Assembly (NCBI GenBank): GCA_032988165.1
Contig: JANTQF010000003.1
Location: forward strand, 124,001 to 188,000
DNA from: Emmonsiellopsis sp. PD_33
Taxonomy: Eukaryota; Ascomycota; Eurotiomycetes; Onygenales; Ajellomycetaceae
Direction of reading: 5' to 3'
DNA: 64,000 nt
Positions 22,068 to 32,724 of this stretch are shown one piece after another. The notes under the pieces are model-generated. The model did no database searches. It saw only the letters and a list, made by a program, of their open reading frames with translations, and was not told the origin of the DNA. Each line of letters begins with the position of its first letter. Positions within the stretch are counted from its first letter, which is position 1. Made by a program: the position numbers and the translations under genes.

Positions 22068-23630
22068 TGTGAAGTGGGTGGGAAAGGGATATCTTGAAAC
22101 CTCTTTCTAGGGAATGAGATAAAGGAGGTTCGTGATCGTGAGGAGGAAGGGAGGAATGCGCACGTAAGATGTGAGTCCAACTGTGTGTGATATCGAGAAT
22201 TATTTGCTGATACGTGGGATCACCGAGTATTAAAAGGTAAAAAGAGACGCGAGAACTTTATGATAAAAATCTGGAAGACGCATCCTTATTCAACAAAAAT
22301 CGAAATATAGCCAGTGCCCTTCTCCAAACCCATCGGCCTACTATCGGTTTGCCTCCGTCATCCCCCCGACATCACCGATGACGTTTGGGGCGGCTGCGAA
22401 GTGAGGTTCCCACCGATCAAAACCACGACCCAATTTCCCTAGTTACATATTTTGCATCAGATACAACTGGTTCGTGGAGTCGCTTCCATCTTGGAGGGTA
22501 TCCACAATGATTCATATGACGGACACCCTGGGCGGGATTTTGGCAGGCTCTGGTCCTATGTCGTATCCCTGATTATTCCATCCTCTGAGAGCAGGAAACT
22601 CATTTGATGTTCGGGCCTGGTGCAAACCCTGAAATCTCTTCCCAGGTTTCCAAGGTTGTGCCCTGGACCCTGTATCACGTGACCTGGGACTGTTCCGCAC
22701 CTGGTTGCTTGTCCTCGATCTCTGTCCAGCCCCTGATACATCTGTCTGCTGCCGATAGATTTCCTTCTGGATGAGCGATCGCTTAACATGGGATAAAGTG
22801 TGGATGTAAGCCCTTCTCACATAACTACCTGGCGATGCCCTTCGTGGCCATGCTGGTCTCAGGGGATACTTCATCTGATTATTCCGCGTGGGATCTCTTG
22901 AACAGGCAATGATTGCATTGTTTAATCTAGCACTACATAGAATAAATATAGCCGTGCAGTGATTTTGATAAGGGTCGTGGTGATAGTGTGCACATGCCGT
23001 TATCGCCGCAGGAACCCGCGTGGCAATAAACACCTCCAGGATTCAAATTTCAAGCCCTAAGAAAAACCTAAACTCTATCCAACATTTCGCATTCCACAAC
23101 CTTCTTCTTCCCGCCCGTAACAACTGTTGGAACAGGGGGGTGGGCCATATGACGAACGTGTTTTCTATATTTCCAGAACATGGCTAGCATCCACCCCTCC
23201 ATATCAGGGATCATCACATCATCATGAGCTATGTATCCGCGGTTTCAACGCGGGAGCGGTGGCTAACGACAACTTTGGAACTTGCATTGCCTCCCCTTTT
23301 CTATCTTTTGGTTGTACCCCAATTATTGCTATGGATCCGACTATATTCCGATGGCAGTCATTTTCCAAGGGTGTGACGTCGTTAAAGGGGGGGTAAATTT
23401 TTTACAAGCCAGCCCTGTTATATCTAGAGGTTGTTCTCCTCTTGGATTATATATATTTCATATACAAGTGTTTCATCTTCATCTCATACTGATTTCATAT
23501 TTGGTTACTATACCTATTTTTGCTGTTTCTCATTCCCCTTGATTAGAAATATATATCCAGCGTTTCACCCAACAACCTCCTATCGAGCAACCTACATACA
23601 TACCCACCAGAATAAATCACAACCGCCCAA
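22068..23630. other. Divergent promoter region between the two beta-tail genes
   Basis: About 1.56 kb that must carry the promoters of both paralogues. The + strand becomes T-rich towards 23400-23550, before the second gene. A 173-codon frame (22512-23033 -) has no family pattern. No clear duplicated promoter block was found by eye. Confidence 0.4.
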
Positions 23631-24275
23631 ATGGCCCAAGACGAACATACCCAAAACCAAGACGAACAGTCTCCTGCACCAGAAGACAGCACCCCCAAAA
23701 AAGATCACACAAGACGCACACCCCCAAAACTAAACAAGAAGAACCCCAAGCCCGAGCCCGATATCCAAAACCCAGACATCGAAGAACCTTCAGACGACGA
23801 AAACCAGCAATCAGATCCCGAGACAGCGCCAAAGCAGGAGCAAGATCCAGAACCACAGCCTGAACCCGAACGCGCCCCCAAACACCGGCGTCGCCGGCCC
23901 CGCTATCAAGAATCCGACACGGAAGAAGCACATCGCGGAGACATGGAGTCCGCACCACACACAGCAGGCGGACGGAGACAACGTAACCGGCCCCAACAGC
24001 AGACAGAAGCCAGCGGACCGCTCTCGGCTGTGAATAAAGTCAATGATACCGTGTCCGGTGCTACGGATCTCGTCCAGAACACGGCCAGTAATGCTGTTAA
24101 TGGGGTAGGCAATGCGGCTGGGAAAGCCGTGGGCGGCGTTGTGGGCGGTGGCAGTGGGCAGCCTGAGAAGAAGGAGAAGGATGAACAGTTGAGGCTAAGG
24201 CTGGATTTGAATCTGGATATTGAAATACAGCTTAAGGCGAAGATTCATGGTGATTTGACGTTGGGGTTGCTGTAA
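23631..24275 (+). CDS. Disordered protein with C-terminal alternating-hydrophobic tail (paralogue B)
   Basis: 214-aa protein of unknown function and paralogue of 21591-22067. The first 110 residues are a Pro/Gln/Glu/Lys-rich disordered stretch with an acidic part (IEEPSDDENQQSDPETAP) and a basic cluster (KHRRRRPRYQ). A middle segment (AVNKVNDTVSGATDLVQNTA and on to GGVVGGG, residues about 135-178) is an Ala/Gly/Val-rich amphipathic repeat like those that bind membranes or lipid surfaces. The C-terminus is LRLRLDLNLDIEIQLK then AKIHGDLTLGLL, matching paralogue A at most of 28 positions. As in A, the TAA lies inside GTAAGT. The start follows a T-rich leader; A-rich codon use continues through the first 60 codons. 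Confidence 0.78.
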   Translation: MAQDEHTQNQDEQSPAPEDSTPKKDHTRRTPPKLNKKNPKPEPDIQNPDIEEPSDDENQQSDPETAPKQEQDPEPQPEPERAPKHRRRRPRYQESDTEEAHRGDMESAPHTAGGRRQRNRPQQQTEASGPLSAVNKVNDTVSGATDLVQNTASNAVNGVGNAAGKAVGGVVGGGSGQPEKKEKDEQLRLRLDLNLDIEIQLKAKIHGDLTLGLL

Positions 24276-25737
24276 GTGATCCCCCCCTTTTTTTCTTCCC
24301 TTTTTCTTTCTTTGGGGTTTCCCGCCTGGGTACTTTGTCTGGCCTTCTTTAAATAAAAAAGGGGGGCTAGGTAGAGGGTAGAATGGGAGATTTCCAAAGA
24401 AAATACTTTTTTGTGTGGACAATATATCTGTCCATTTGCAAAAAAACTCATACTGACAGCAGTTCCTAGGAATTAACACCACTTGATGAAGCAAGCCCCT
24501 GTTTCCTCGTCGTCGCGAGGGGAGGTTCACGATGTTTTCGCAATCTATAATCACCTGTCCTTGGGACGTATCTCGGGACATGTCGTTTGGGCAGACTGGA
24601 TTCGTGAGGCCTCGATGTCTTTCGTCTTGACGGAGAATTTTGAACTGCTCATAACATCCATGACAGCCAACGAACACGGAATGAAATTGCGAAATAGCTC
24701 TCCATTGCCTTTTGGATTTGTTTAGCGCCGTCGCTTGTTTTTTATGTATTGTTTATACTTGCTATATCCCTATCCATTCCTCTCCTTTTCTCTCCTGTCG
24801 GAGTTACTTGGCCAGGAGGGGTATCCTTGATATTGTCCAGCAATCATTCACGCGATACGAGTTATATATCATATCATTTTTAATGCAATTCCCCTGCCTT
24901 TTCTTGTTCTGCCTCTATATATGAGTACCAGTTGTATAGGATAGCATCGTTCCAATTTATTTCATAATTTCGGTTGAGATTTGAGTTACACACATGCACA
25001 TATTCATACACTGTTATCTCGAGCATGTACTACATGTACTAGCCTTGCGAGTAAGTTAGATTGGCACGAGGCCCGGTCAAGATCACCAACTTCAGCTAGG
25101 AGACCAGTGAGATTTTCACTAAAATATTATTCTTCATTTTTGGTATCACACACTATTCCCTCGATATAGTAGGGGAAATTGCAAGTCAGGTTTGGCGATG
25201 AAAATGCGATGGAAAACCAAGGCTATAAGTTTTAGCCAACTTCGAAATGACTTAGTTTAGGATTTGATTTACAGAAGAATAAGCAGCAAATCTCATTTCC
25301 AAATTAGATTCGTCATCAGCAGGCGCGAATCGCCAGACACGAATTCAAAGGAGCTGCCCGTTCTTAAACTCGACCACAAAAGCTACAGGCATGGTAGGCC
25401 TTGTCCATTCGAAAGAGCTTATCCATATCGGGTCTATAACTAAAGTTCACCATCGGACCGAAACAGTTATAGGAATACTCAATGAGTAAAAGAACAACGA
25501 AAAAAATTCCGTTGAAGTTCAAGACCGAAATATGGAGACTCGAGAGGTATGCGATTATACTGGCTGCTAGAAACGTTTATGGATGAAGGGAGGACCATTA
25601 TGTAACCCTTGGCAACCCCCCTGATGCCCTCGGATTGAGTGGAGGGGATAAAGAAGTATTGAACGGTTGTAGGGCCATTAGATCTGTCTCGAGTATATTA
25701 TTAATATTATTATTTACAACTTCTTCAGGCCTCTCGC
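24276..25737. other. Intergenic region, AT-rich
   Basis: About 1.5 kb without a supported gene. The + strand is T-rich after paralogue B (about 24285-24340). A TAATATTATTATT-like stretch lies near 25700, just past the deacetylase stop. Open frames are short and of no known family. Confidence 0.4.
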
Positions 25738-27169
25738 CTACACCCCCCCTTCAATCGTAACACCAGAAATCTTCCCCTCTCTGAATTCTTTGGCCATTTC
25801 GCCAAAGGTCATCCATTCCACCCCTTCGTGTTTGTTTATGTACTCAATTATCCTGAACTCCATTGTTAGAATTTCCAATTTACCATGGTCATGCCACCAA
25901 ATCTCCACATGTCAAATTTGATTAAAAAAGTACAGAGGAGTTATTTCGCTTACCGCTCGTGCATCAATATCACCTGGGGCTTTCCGCTAACCTGCGGATG
26001 AATGGACATCGGGAATATAAACTCATCATATTCTCGATATGCAAAATCAAATTGCTCCATCCATAGTTTCTCAACGACATGGGTATCCACAAACCCTTGC
26101 TGTTTGAGCAAAGCCATTAGGAAAAGGGAAAGAAAAATATGCAAAGAAAGGGGTAAAGGGATGTATCCATACAGCAGCAGGACGGCCTGGAACTGGCTGG
26201 AGAGGAGGCCAATCATCCAAATGCCAGTTCGCCGGAATCTCTACAACAGTACTCGGTCTTATCTTTGTCATTGGCCTCATCCACAGCTCAGCTGGCTGGT
26301 TCAGATTGGTTTCGATCCATTCTGCGCTGGAATCAGGGGCAAAATACCTATTATAATATTCAGTATTTACTGTAGGGGGGTTCCTTTCGGATAAAAATTT
26401 ACGTACGGTTGAACGTCGTGATGCATGAATGAATGATCATACATGATCCCGTACTCCTCGAGTAGAGGTATGAGTTCCTTGCTGGTTTTCCATCCTGGAG
26501 CAGTGAATCCAAGGGGTTTGCTTCCAGTGAACTTTGTCAGAATCTCGATCGAGCGCTGCAGAATCGTATGTTGTTCTTGAAGAGATAGGTCGGAAACATA
26601 TTCATGGGTGTAGCCGTGAAGGCCACTATAATATAGTTTGTCAGCTGCCTTAATCATACAACGAGGGCAAATGCCTACATTTCATGTCCCGCGTCCCGAA
26701 CCTGCCAGCAGCCGCAACCAAAGTCAAAACTTGTTGATGGCATACGATAAGATATTATGAGCGCTGATAGAGGGAATATTTGACTACATACCTTTGCTAA
26801 TTGATTTGGAAAGGATTCGACTGTATGTGCTGGAGCGAACCATGTGGCTTTGATGTTGTACTTGTCCCATAAATTCAGGAGACGATCGACCCCTACAGTA
26901 GCTCCAAATATGCCTCGAGAGACGTTGGTTGGGTTTTGGACTGATCCATCACAAGTATTAATCCTTGAGATTGGCAGACTTGTAAGTGTGGATACGTTAT
27001 ACTTAAATATTGTGACACGGGAGGATAATCACCAGTTGGAAACAGCATCGACATCAACTAGGGAATAATTAGCCCATAAGCTTCTGGAAAGTTGAAATTT
27101 TTCTCTCCGCCACGAAACTTGGAACATACTTCCATAGCCAACAAGTACTCTCTTCTTCCTACGCTCCAT
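25738..27169 (-). CDS. Polysaccharide deacetylase (NodB/PuuE-like)
   Basis: 304-aa NodB-type deacetylase of the cytosolic PuuE/HpPgdA-like fungal group, with no signal peptide. Eight exons: 27169..27130, 27057..27033, 26963..26792, 26701..26679, 26625..26407, 26347..26173, 26099..25954 and 25852..25738; every junction keeps frame with GT..AG. Motifs in order: GYGIDVDAVSNW (metal Asp pair), RGIFGATVGVDRLL, ATWFAPAHTVESFP, HEIGLHGYTHE (metal H-x3-H), GFTAPGW, YDHSFMHHD, EIPANWHLDDWPP, FIFPMSIHPQVSGKPQVILM. The start is uncertain: the usual family start corresponds to ATG 27169, but the frame is open upstream to ATG 27634 and carries a transposase-type domain (next feature), giving 459 aa. The substrate is unknown; chitin-like, peptidoglycan-like or ureide compounds are possible for the family. 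Confidence 0.88.
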
Positions 27170-27634
27170 TGGGATATCATCGGACCCTGGCGTCGAATTT
27201 TGCCTCTCCTTGTTTAAGAGCTCAAGGTGCTTCCGCGCCCGCCAAGCCTGGTGATATTTGAGGGGAGTCCCCTTTAATATTTCAGACGCCTGAATCTGAC
27301 GGGGTTTTAGCGGGTCATTTGAATTATTATACGCGCCTGACAGGCGGGGTACGAGGTACCGCATAGAGCGGGACATTTTCCAATCGCGATGGGTCTCAGG
27401 GCTGCATGTATGTGGCCTGTAGACTGATACAACCACGGCCTTTTTCCGCTTGCTATAGTTAACATGTAGATGAAATGGACACTCTTTGGAGAGACAGGCT
27501 AGGGAATATCGCGAGGCATCAGATTTGACAATTTTGTAGGATAATGATTGCTCTACAGTATATTGGAGGAGGATGTCGCGAGCCTCTTTGATGGACGGGA
27601 ATGTCGTCCCGACTGCATAAGGATTGGAAGCCAT
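27170..27634 (-). mobile_element. MULE-transposase-type DNA-binding domain fused in frame to the deacetylase
   Basis: From ATG 27634 the frame encodes 155 residues that run without a stop into the deacetylase start. They resemble the N-terminal zinc-binding domain of Mutator-like (MULE/MuDR) transposases: SIKEARDILLQYTVEQSLSY, then a C..CPFHLHV..RPHTC..H pattern, then LKPRQIQASEIL and YHQAWRARKHLELL, the helix that usually leads into the transposase core. The catalytic DDE core is missing here and was not seen nearby. This is a domesticated or truncated transposase fragment, either as the N-terminus of a chimeric protein or as a relic in the 5' leader. Domain assignment is by pattern only. 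Confidence 0.6.
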
Positions 27635-29162
27635 GATACAATTGTGCCGAAATAAGAACAGGAATTGCAGCGGAATGTGGTATATCAGGACGATATAGGG
27701 GCAAAATAGGGGGGTAAGATAGGGGCTGAGAGGAGTGGCATAATTGTAAGAGTGGACATTTGTGGACGTTGAAATAGACTCGGGGCAAACCATTCCTAAT
27801 TCAGACGAGGATGGGGATGCAAGGCTTGGCAGAAAAGGGGGGGGTCACCGCTAGCCCAAATAGGCAGATTAGGGCTTGGACTATTGTTTCATCTCCATCT
27901 CTTCTTGACAACTTGAATGGTTGTGCAATCAAGTTTCAACCACGAACTCGGGTGTACCCTCGGCGGACCGACCAGCTTCACGGTGGTGTCTCATCCATCC
28001 TCGGGTGTTCTCTTTATCTCCCGCATTTGGCCGCCGCATATTCACCTACTAGTATTTCTTGCCCTCCCTCTTGCACAGTTACTATCCAAGAAATTCGGAT
28101 ACGTCCGCTATTTCACCTTGAACTGGCTGGGTGGGAACAAACCGAAGAGAGATGCGTTCCCCAAGCTGTGGACGACTTTGTGGTTAGGTATCCGTTGATG
28201 AAGCCGGAAAGGTCTCCAACTCCGCGGGAACTCTGCGTAAGTTGGAATACGCCCCTTGCTTTGTGCTGTAGGTTAGTTAACTTACGCCCTGGAATTCTGA
28301 TCCGTAATTTTCTAAGCTGAGTTGCATAGGAACTACATACAACCAATCAAAATAAATTATCCATATGAAACGCTACGTACTGGGCTTTATCCGGTTTTAT
28401 TCCCAGTAAATTTTCTCAACGCCAACTTTGCCTTCACTCAGATATCCCAATCTAGCCAACATACGGGCCTAACTACTCAGCTGAGGACCGTGGGATTTCT
28501 GTCAGCTCCTTGTCGAATTTGGATACTACCATTGTTCTTGTATACCGTCCTTACAGTGCGAAGGGATCAAGCATCCAAAAGCGATGGCCCAAATCACTTG
28601 CCACTGAAGTGGACGATCAAATAACATAGGCCTGGCCCATATTTGTTTTATGGATGTATGCGATCCAAGTCACAATTGCTGTGGTAATAGCCGGAGTTTG
28701 ATGACGCGTGGCTGCCTTGTTATCCACGGGGAGAATGATCGGAGCCTAGCTCATCGCTGAGGAGGCAGAGGGATTCGGGGAGGCCCAGCAGGTGGGTTCA
28801 TCCCGAGACAATATCTGTATCTGACATTGTGTTAGATGGTCTTCACCAGATTATTTATACTTTTTTCGTGCTGTCTCCGGGGAATTTGCGGATCTTTGTT
28901 GGCAAAGATATTCAGCCAAGTCAAATGATCCTACATAGGGAAGCTCCCTTACAAATTTCACGGGGCTCTGCTTCAGGGAAATTTTACTACGGAATGCTAT
29001 TTATAAAGGGACACTGGAGTCAGGTATTCGATATTTTCTATTTTTCGACATACCACTCTTCAGAGTTTTCTATCACACGAAGAATTACTACTCTCTAGCA
29101 GCTACCATTTCTTGACCAAAATTTGTAACTGCCGTTTAATTTGATCCGCAACGACGTTTGCG
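27635..29162. other. Intergenic region
   Basis: The deacetylase/MULE frame stays open to about 27793, but the residues there (Tyr/Pro/Leu-rich) look untranslated. From 27800 to 29162 there is no supported gene. Frames at 27811-28320 and 28829-29098 (+) have no family pattern. I saw no terminal inverted repeats of a MULE by eye. Confidence 0.4.
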
Positions 29163-29652
29163 ATGTGGCGCCCTACGCCCAATGCCTACGCATGGCTTCT
29201 GCTTATCGTGTTTGCAGCATATGCCGCTGCAAATGCCATCACACCAGTTTCAGCAGCAGCGCAATATACGGGTATAAGTCCGTCATCGAATACTATGGCT
29301 CTATCTACAAGAGCTGTAAGCTCCCTCTTCTCGGCTTGCATCTTCCTCTGTGACCCGTACCCACATAGGCTTAGGCCACTAATATCTATTCTAGACAAGT
29401 ATCCCCGACCCTACTTCTAGTTTCAGCGCCACATACTCTGGCGATGGGGGGCTGGAGATTAATAAGGGAGGAGGAGGACACGGAGGACATGGAAAAGGTG
29501 GAAAAGGTGGAAAATCAAGCGGAGGGAGCGGCGGCGGCGGAGATGGAGATGCCGGCGATCAACAGTCAGCTTCTGATGCCGGCCCGAAGACACAGTTGGT
29601 GGCGGTCTGCAGCTGGTTGGTCTTGGCGGTTATGCTCCCGTTGCTCCTTTGA
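29163..29652 (+). CDS. Small secreted Gly-rich protein, probably GPI-anchored
   Basis: A 136-aa spliced gene: exons 29163..29315 and 29395..29652. The 79-base intron starts GTAAGC and ends CTATTCTAG with a CACTAAT branch-like site, and the junction keeps frame (..ALSTRA|TSIPDP..). Residues 1 to about 30 form a signal peptide (YAWLLLIVFAAYAAANA). The middle is Ser/Thr-rich (DPTSSFSATYSGDG), then Gly/His/Lys-rich (KGGGGHGGHGKGGKGGKSSG). The last 20 residues are hydrophobic (LVAVCSWLVLAVMLPLLL) and end at the stop, as in GPI-anchor signals. A surface or cell-wall role is inferred. I know no family. It lies 430 bases before a second protein of the same plan (30084-31464). Confidence 0.65.
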
Positions 29653-30083
29653 TTCTACTATTTTGGGGACGTGTGGGAAACCAACCATCTTTGAATCTTT
29701 CCCACCCAACAGACCCGGAATAGTGAACAAAGGGGAAGCAAGAAGGAAACGCAGCACCTGCACAGCTTTTGATACGCCCACTAACCCAAACCCAACTCCC
29801 CTGAAATCCTCAAAAGACATGCTTCCCGTCGTCAATCTGTTGGTCTGGCCATTTTTGGGAGGGCTCCTTGAGATCTGCGTTTCAATATAAAAAGTACTAC
29901 CCGTCAGCTCTAGCTTCCCTTGTGCCCATCTTCGAGTTTTCTTACAGTCGATCGTTTGCTATTCGGACTTCGGGACATTCTGCACCATCTTTCAACCCCT
30001 GAATTCGTTCGCTACAACTACCCCCCCCCCCCATCCTCTATATATCATTCCGGTCTAGTTATTCAAAACTCCTTCTACCAATC
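29653..30083. promoter_or_regulatory. Promoter region of the second GPI-type gene
   Basis: 430 bases between two co-oriented surface-protein genes. A run of 12 C lies at about 30020-30033, followed by a TATATA-like element (30040-30047) about 40 bases before the ATG at 30084. No other gene was seen. Confidence 0.4.
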
Positions 30084-31464
30084 ATGAAAATGCATAAATC
30101 TCTCAGTGCTCCCTTCCTCTTCATTCTTCTAGCAGCATCCGCCTTTGCGAAGCCCATCGGCGTCGAACTTCCACGCCGAAATGCGTATGGAGACCCAGCT
30201 GGTCCAGCAAAGTCAAGTGTAACCATACCCAGTTCAGGCAAAGGGGTTCGAAATACCTCTTTTTTTTCCAGCCTAGCCATCGATGAGCAACTAACGATTT
30301 CGATCACTATTCCAGGAACCTATCGCCTTTACTCAATCCAAACCCCCACCGCAGCCGACAACAACTCCTGCTACCAAGGTTCGAATTCTAAGCCCAACAT
30401 ATAGTTACCCTCTACCAACTTTTCCCCAAGTAGTCTGCATACTTACCAGAGGTATTAGACACCGCAGGGATACGGGGCAGTCGAACCCCCCAAGTTCACA
30501 TCTACCACAGCTATTTACGTCGAGGTCTGAGCCACTAACCCCAGTCTTCCCCCCGCCCTCCCCCTATCCAACCCCTAAAACTACAAACTAACATTCCCAG
30601 CCGCCGAAAACGTACCCAGCCATCCCGCCAGCATCAGTCGATCCCGTAAAGCCTACTCAGGTTCGTTATAACAAAGCCCCTTCATATCTGCCCCTCCATA
30701 TTGTGCTACAACTAACACACCTCAGATTGCACCACCCGCCTACCAAACCCCCAGCATCCCAGCTGTTATTTCCCCAACAACCTACTCCAAACCCCCGACA
30801 CCGACCCCCCAACCGCAAAACTACTACAGCAACAACAACAAGAAGAAGACCGAAAAACCTTCCCTCCCGCCCACCGAAGGCAGCGGAGGATCCTACCGCC
30901 TCCGCATCCGCGGTGGCATAGGTAGCAGCATAGGAAACGTCGCCGACAAGCTCGGGGACGCAATCAGCGGCGGCGGGGGCAAGAAGAAGAAAGGAGGGAG
31001 CGGCAGCAGTGGCAGTAAGGGTAGCACTGGGTCAGCTCCGAAGCCTACGGCAGGTCTGAATACCCCATCATTAACGTCAATGACTGCTGCAAACGCAAAT
31101 GCACATAGTGCCAGATCTAATGCTAATGATGATAGCTAGCCACAAGCCTAGCGAGGCGTCGGTGAAGAAGAGTAGTCAGCCCACGGCATCGGCGACGGCG
31201 GCGACGAAGGTTAGTGCTAGTGCTAGCGCGTCGAAGACGAGGACGGGAGGGGGGGATGGTCCGAAGGTTACGGGTGTTCCTAGTGCGGTGAAGTCGGGTG
31301 GGGTGAAGGATCCAAAGGCTACGGGGAAGAGTGGGAGTGGGAGTGTTCCGAGACCGAAGGATACTAAGGATAAGGATCTGGGTGTTGGGTTGGATGCGAG
31401 GGGATATATGCGTGGCGGGGCGGTGTTGGCGGGCTTGGTGGTTGGGTTTTTGGTTGTTGCTTGA
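30084..31464 (+). CDS. Secreted Pro-rich/Gly-Lys-rich protein, probably GPI-anchored
   Basis: 326-aa protein from six exons: 30084..30218, 30316..30378, 30459..30524, 30601..30660, 30726..31053 and 31136..31464. All introns are GT..AG, 65-97 bases, and keep the frame. A signal peptide covers about residues 1-22 (PFLFILLAASAFA), followed by a dibasic LPRR site suited to Kex2. Next come short Pro/Thr/Tyr-rich exons (KPPPQPTTTPATK, PPKTYPAIPPASVDP), then a Tyr/Asn/Lys stretch. A distinctive core, YRLRIRGGIGSSIGNVADKL, lies near residues 150-170, followed by a GGGGKKKKGGSGSSG linker and a long Ser/Thr/Lys/Gly region. The C-terminus is GGAVLAGLVVGFLVVA, a GPI-type tail. Surface location is inferred; no family is known to me. 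Confidence 0.7.
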
Positions 31465-31734
31465 AAGGGGGAGGGAGAGGGGCTTTCGGGGCTTTTTCCT
31501 TTTTATATGTTTTGTTATTGATATCGGTATTACCATTTAATAAATAATAAATAATTAGCCAATAACTGAAATAGAAAAGGGGGTTCATGGGATCTATTCT
31601 CATTCTTCATTGAACGTGCGTATAAAATGTCGTGTATATACATGTAAGTGTGTAACCCCCTATCCCGAAACCACCACGGGGCCGTCTTCATGGCGAGCAT
31701 CCAGCACTCCCATCCCCCTCCCGCGAATCCACAT

Positions 31735-32724
31735 CTATTTAGGCAGATACTTAATGCCCGAATCAGGGCAAGAAGATCCTGCACCTCCTGTGTTAAAAAT
31801 AATTATATTAGCGATGAACCGGAATGAAAATGGTGAGGGGGAATATATTGTCCATACCAGGTGCGGCAGGGATCCATTTGCCGGTCTGAACGGAGCCCTG
31901 GACATTGAAGAAGATCCAGAGCTCATTCAAATTGTCGCCGTCGCAGTTAATCGTCACCTCCTGGCCGTGGGCGGACGAGAGCGCCTCCTGGATCTCTTCG
32001 AAGGTATATGTCTTGGAGCTGTCGGGCACGATGCTGGCATTGGCGAGGATCTGTTCAAGTAAGTGGTGTTAACAATTCATTTCCCTTTCCTACTGATATT
32101 TCATATCGTAATAAGGGTTGTATAAACCGACATTATAAGAGTCAAGGCCCTTAAAGAGCTCCACAGACTTCCGGAAATAATCCACAACTTCTTCCTGCGG
32201 GGCGTAGTCGGTATAGCAGTCGGGCTCCAGGGTGGAAATGCAGGTGCCGTGCTTGTTCCACTCGTGCGCCCAGAACGACTCGTCGTCTCCCTTGTAGTCC
32301 TTCCAGAAGGTGTTCAGGTCGTCGAGCAGCTCGGTTTCGCCGCTCGCTTCGATGATGGCGCTGATGTTGGAGTATTCGCGGGACGGGTCGCAGTTGGACT
32401 CGTAGGTGCCGTCGCAGTTGTCTGGCCTAGATGGGAGTTAGATTTTGGGTTTCTTTCTCCTTTTTCCTATTGTAAACCCAACTAGACTCACCAAAGGCCA
32501 TGGATAGTCCAGGAATCAGTCGGTCCAGTGACGGGATCCGTATCCCAAAACTGCGTCAGCAGCAACAACCCGCCGGGTTCATTGAAGCAGCATGTATCAT
32601 CACTAGAGCCCTGGCAACTGATTTCCCCATCAGCGGGACATTCTTTGGGCCCGAAGATGTTGGCGCCAGCGGCAAGCTGGGCGCCGACGAGCGCAATGGC
32701 TGCGTAGGAACGGAGGGATGGCAT
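31735..32724 (-). CDS. Secreted ribonuclease T2
   Basis: 257-aa RNase T2, which cleaves single-stranded RNA through 2',3'-cyclic phosphates, outside the cell or in vacuoles. Exons: 32724..32492, 32426..32132, 32050..31858 and 31787..31735. A signal peptide covers residues 1 to about 20 (SYAAIALVGAQLAAGA). CAS I is present as DSWTIHGLWPD, split by intron 1 in the Trp codon, and CAS II as WAHEWNKHGTC, with both catalytic histidines. Paired cysteines (CPADGEISCQG, DDTCC, CDGTYESNC, CISTLEPDC) follow the T2 pattern. The C-terminal part (SSKTYTFEEIQEALSSAHG, ELWIFFNVQG, SSCPDSGIKY) is complete. Intron 2 uses a GTCGGT donor, weaker than usual. The 3' end lies 270 bases from the tail of the GPI-type gene on the other strand. 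Confidence 0.93.

Noticed and set aside
27635..28350. Search for a full MULE transposon with DDE core and terminal inverted repeats
   Set aside because: Only the N-terminal domain pattern is visible; no core motif or matching ends were seen by eye.
30374..30390. GGTTCGAATTC, like a tRNA B box
   Set aside because: No A box, no cloverleaf arms and no T-run follow; the site is the donor end of an intron in the GPI-type gene.
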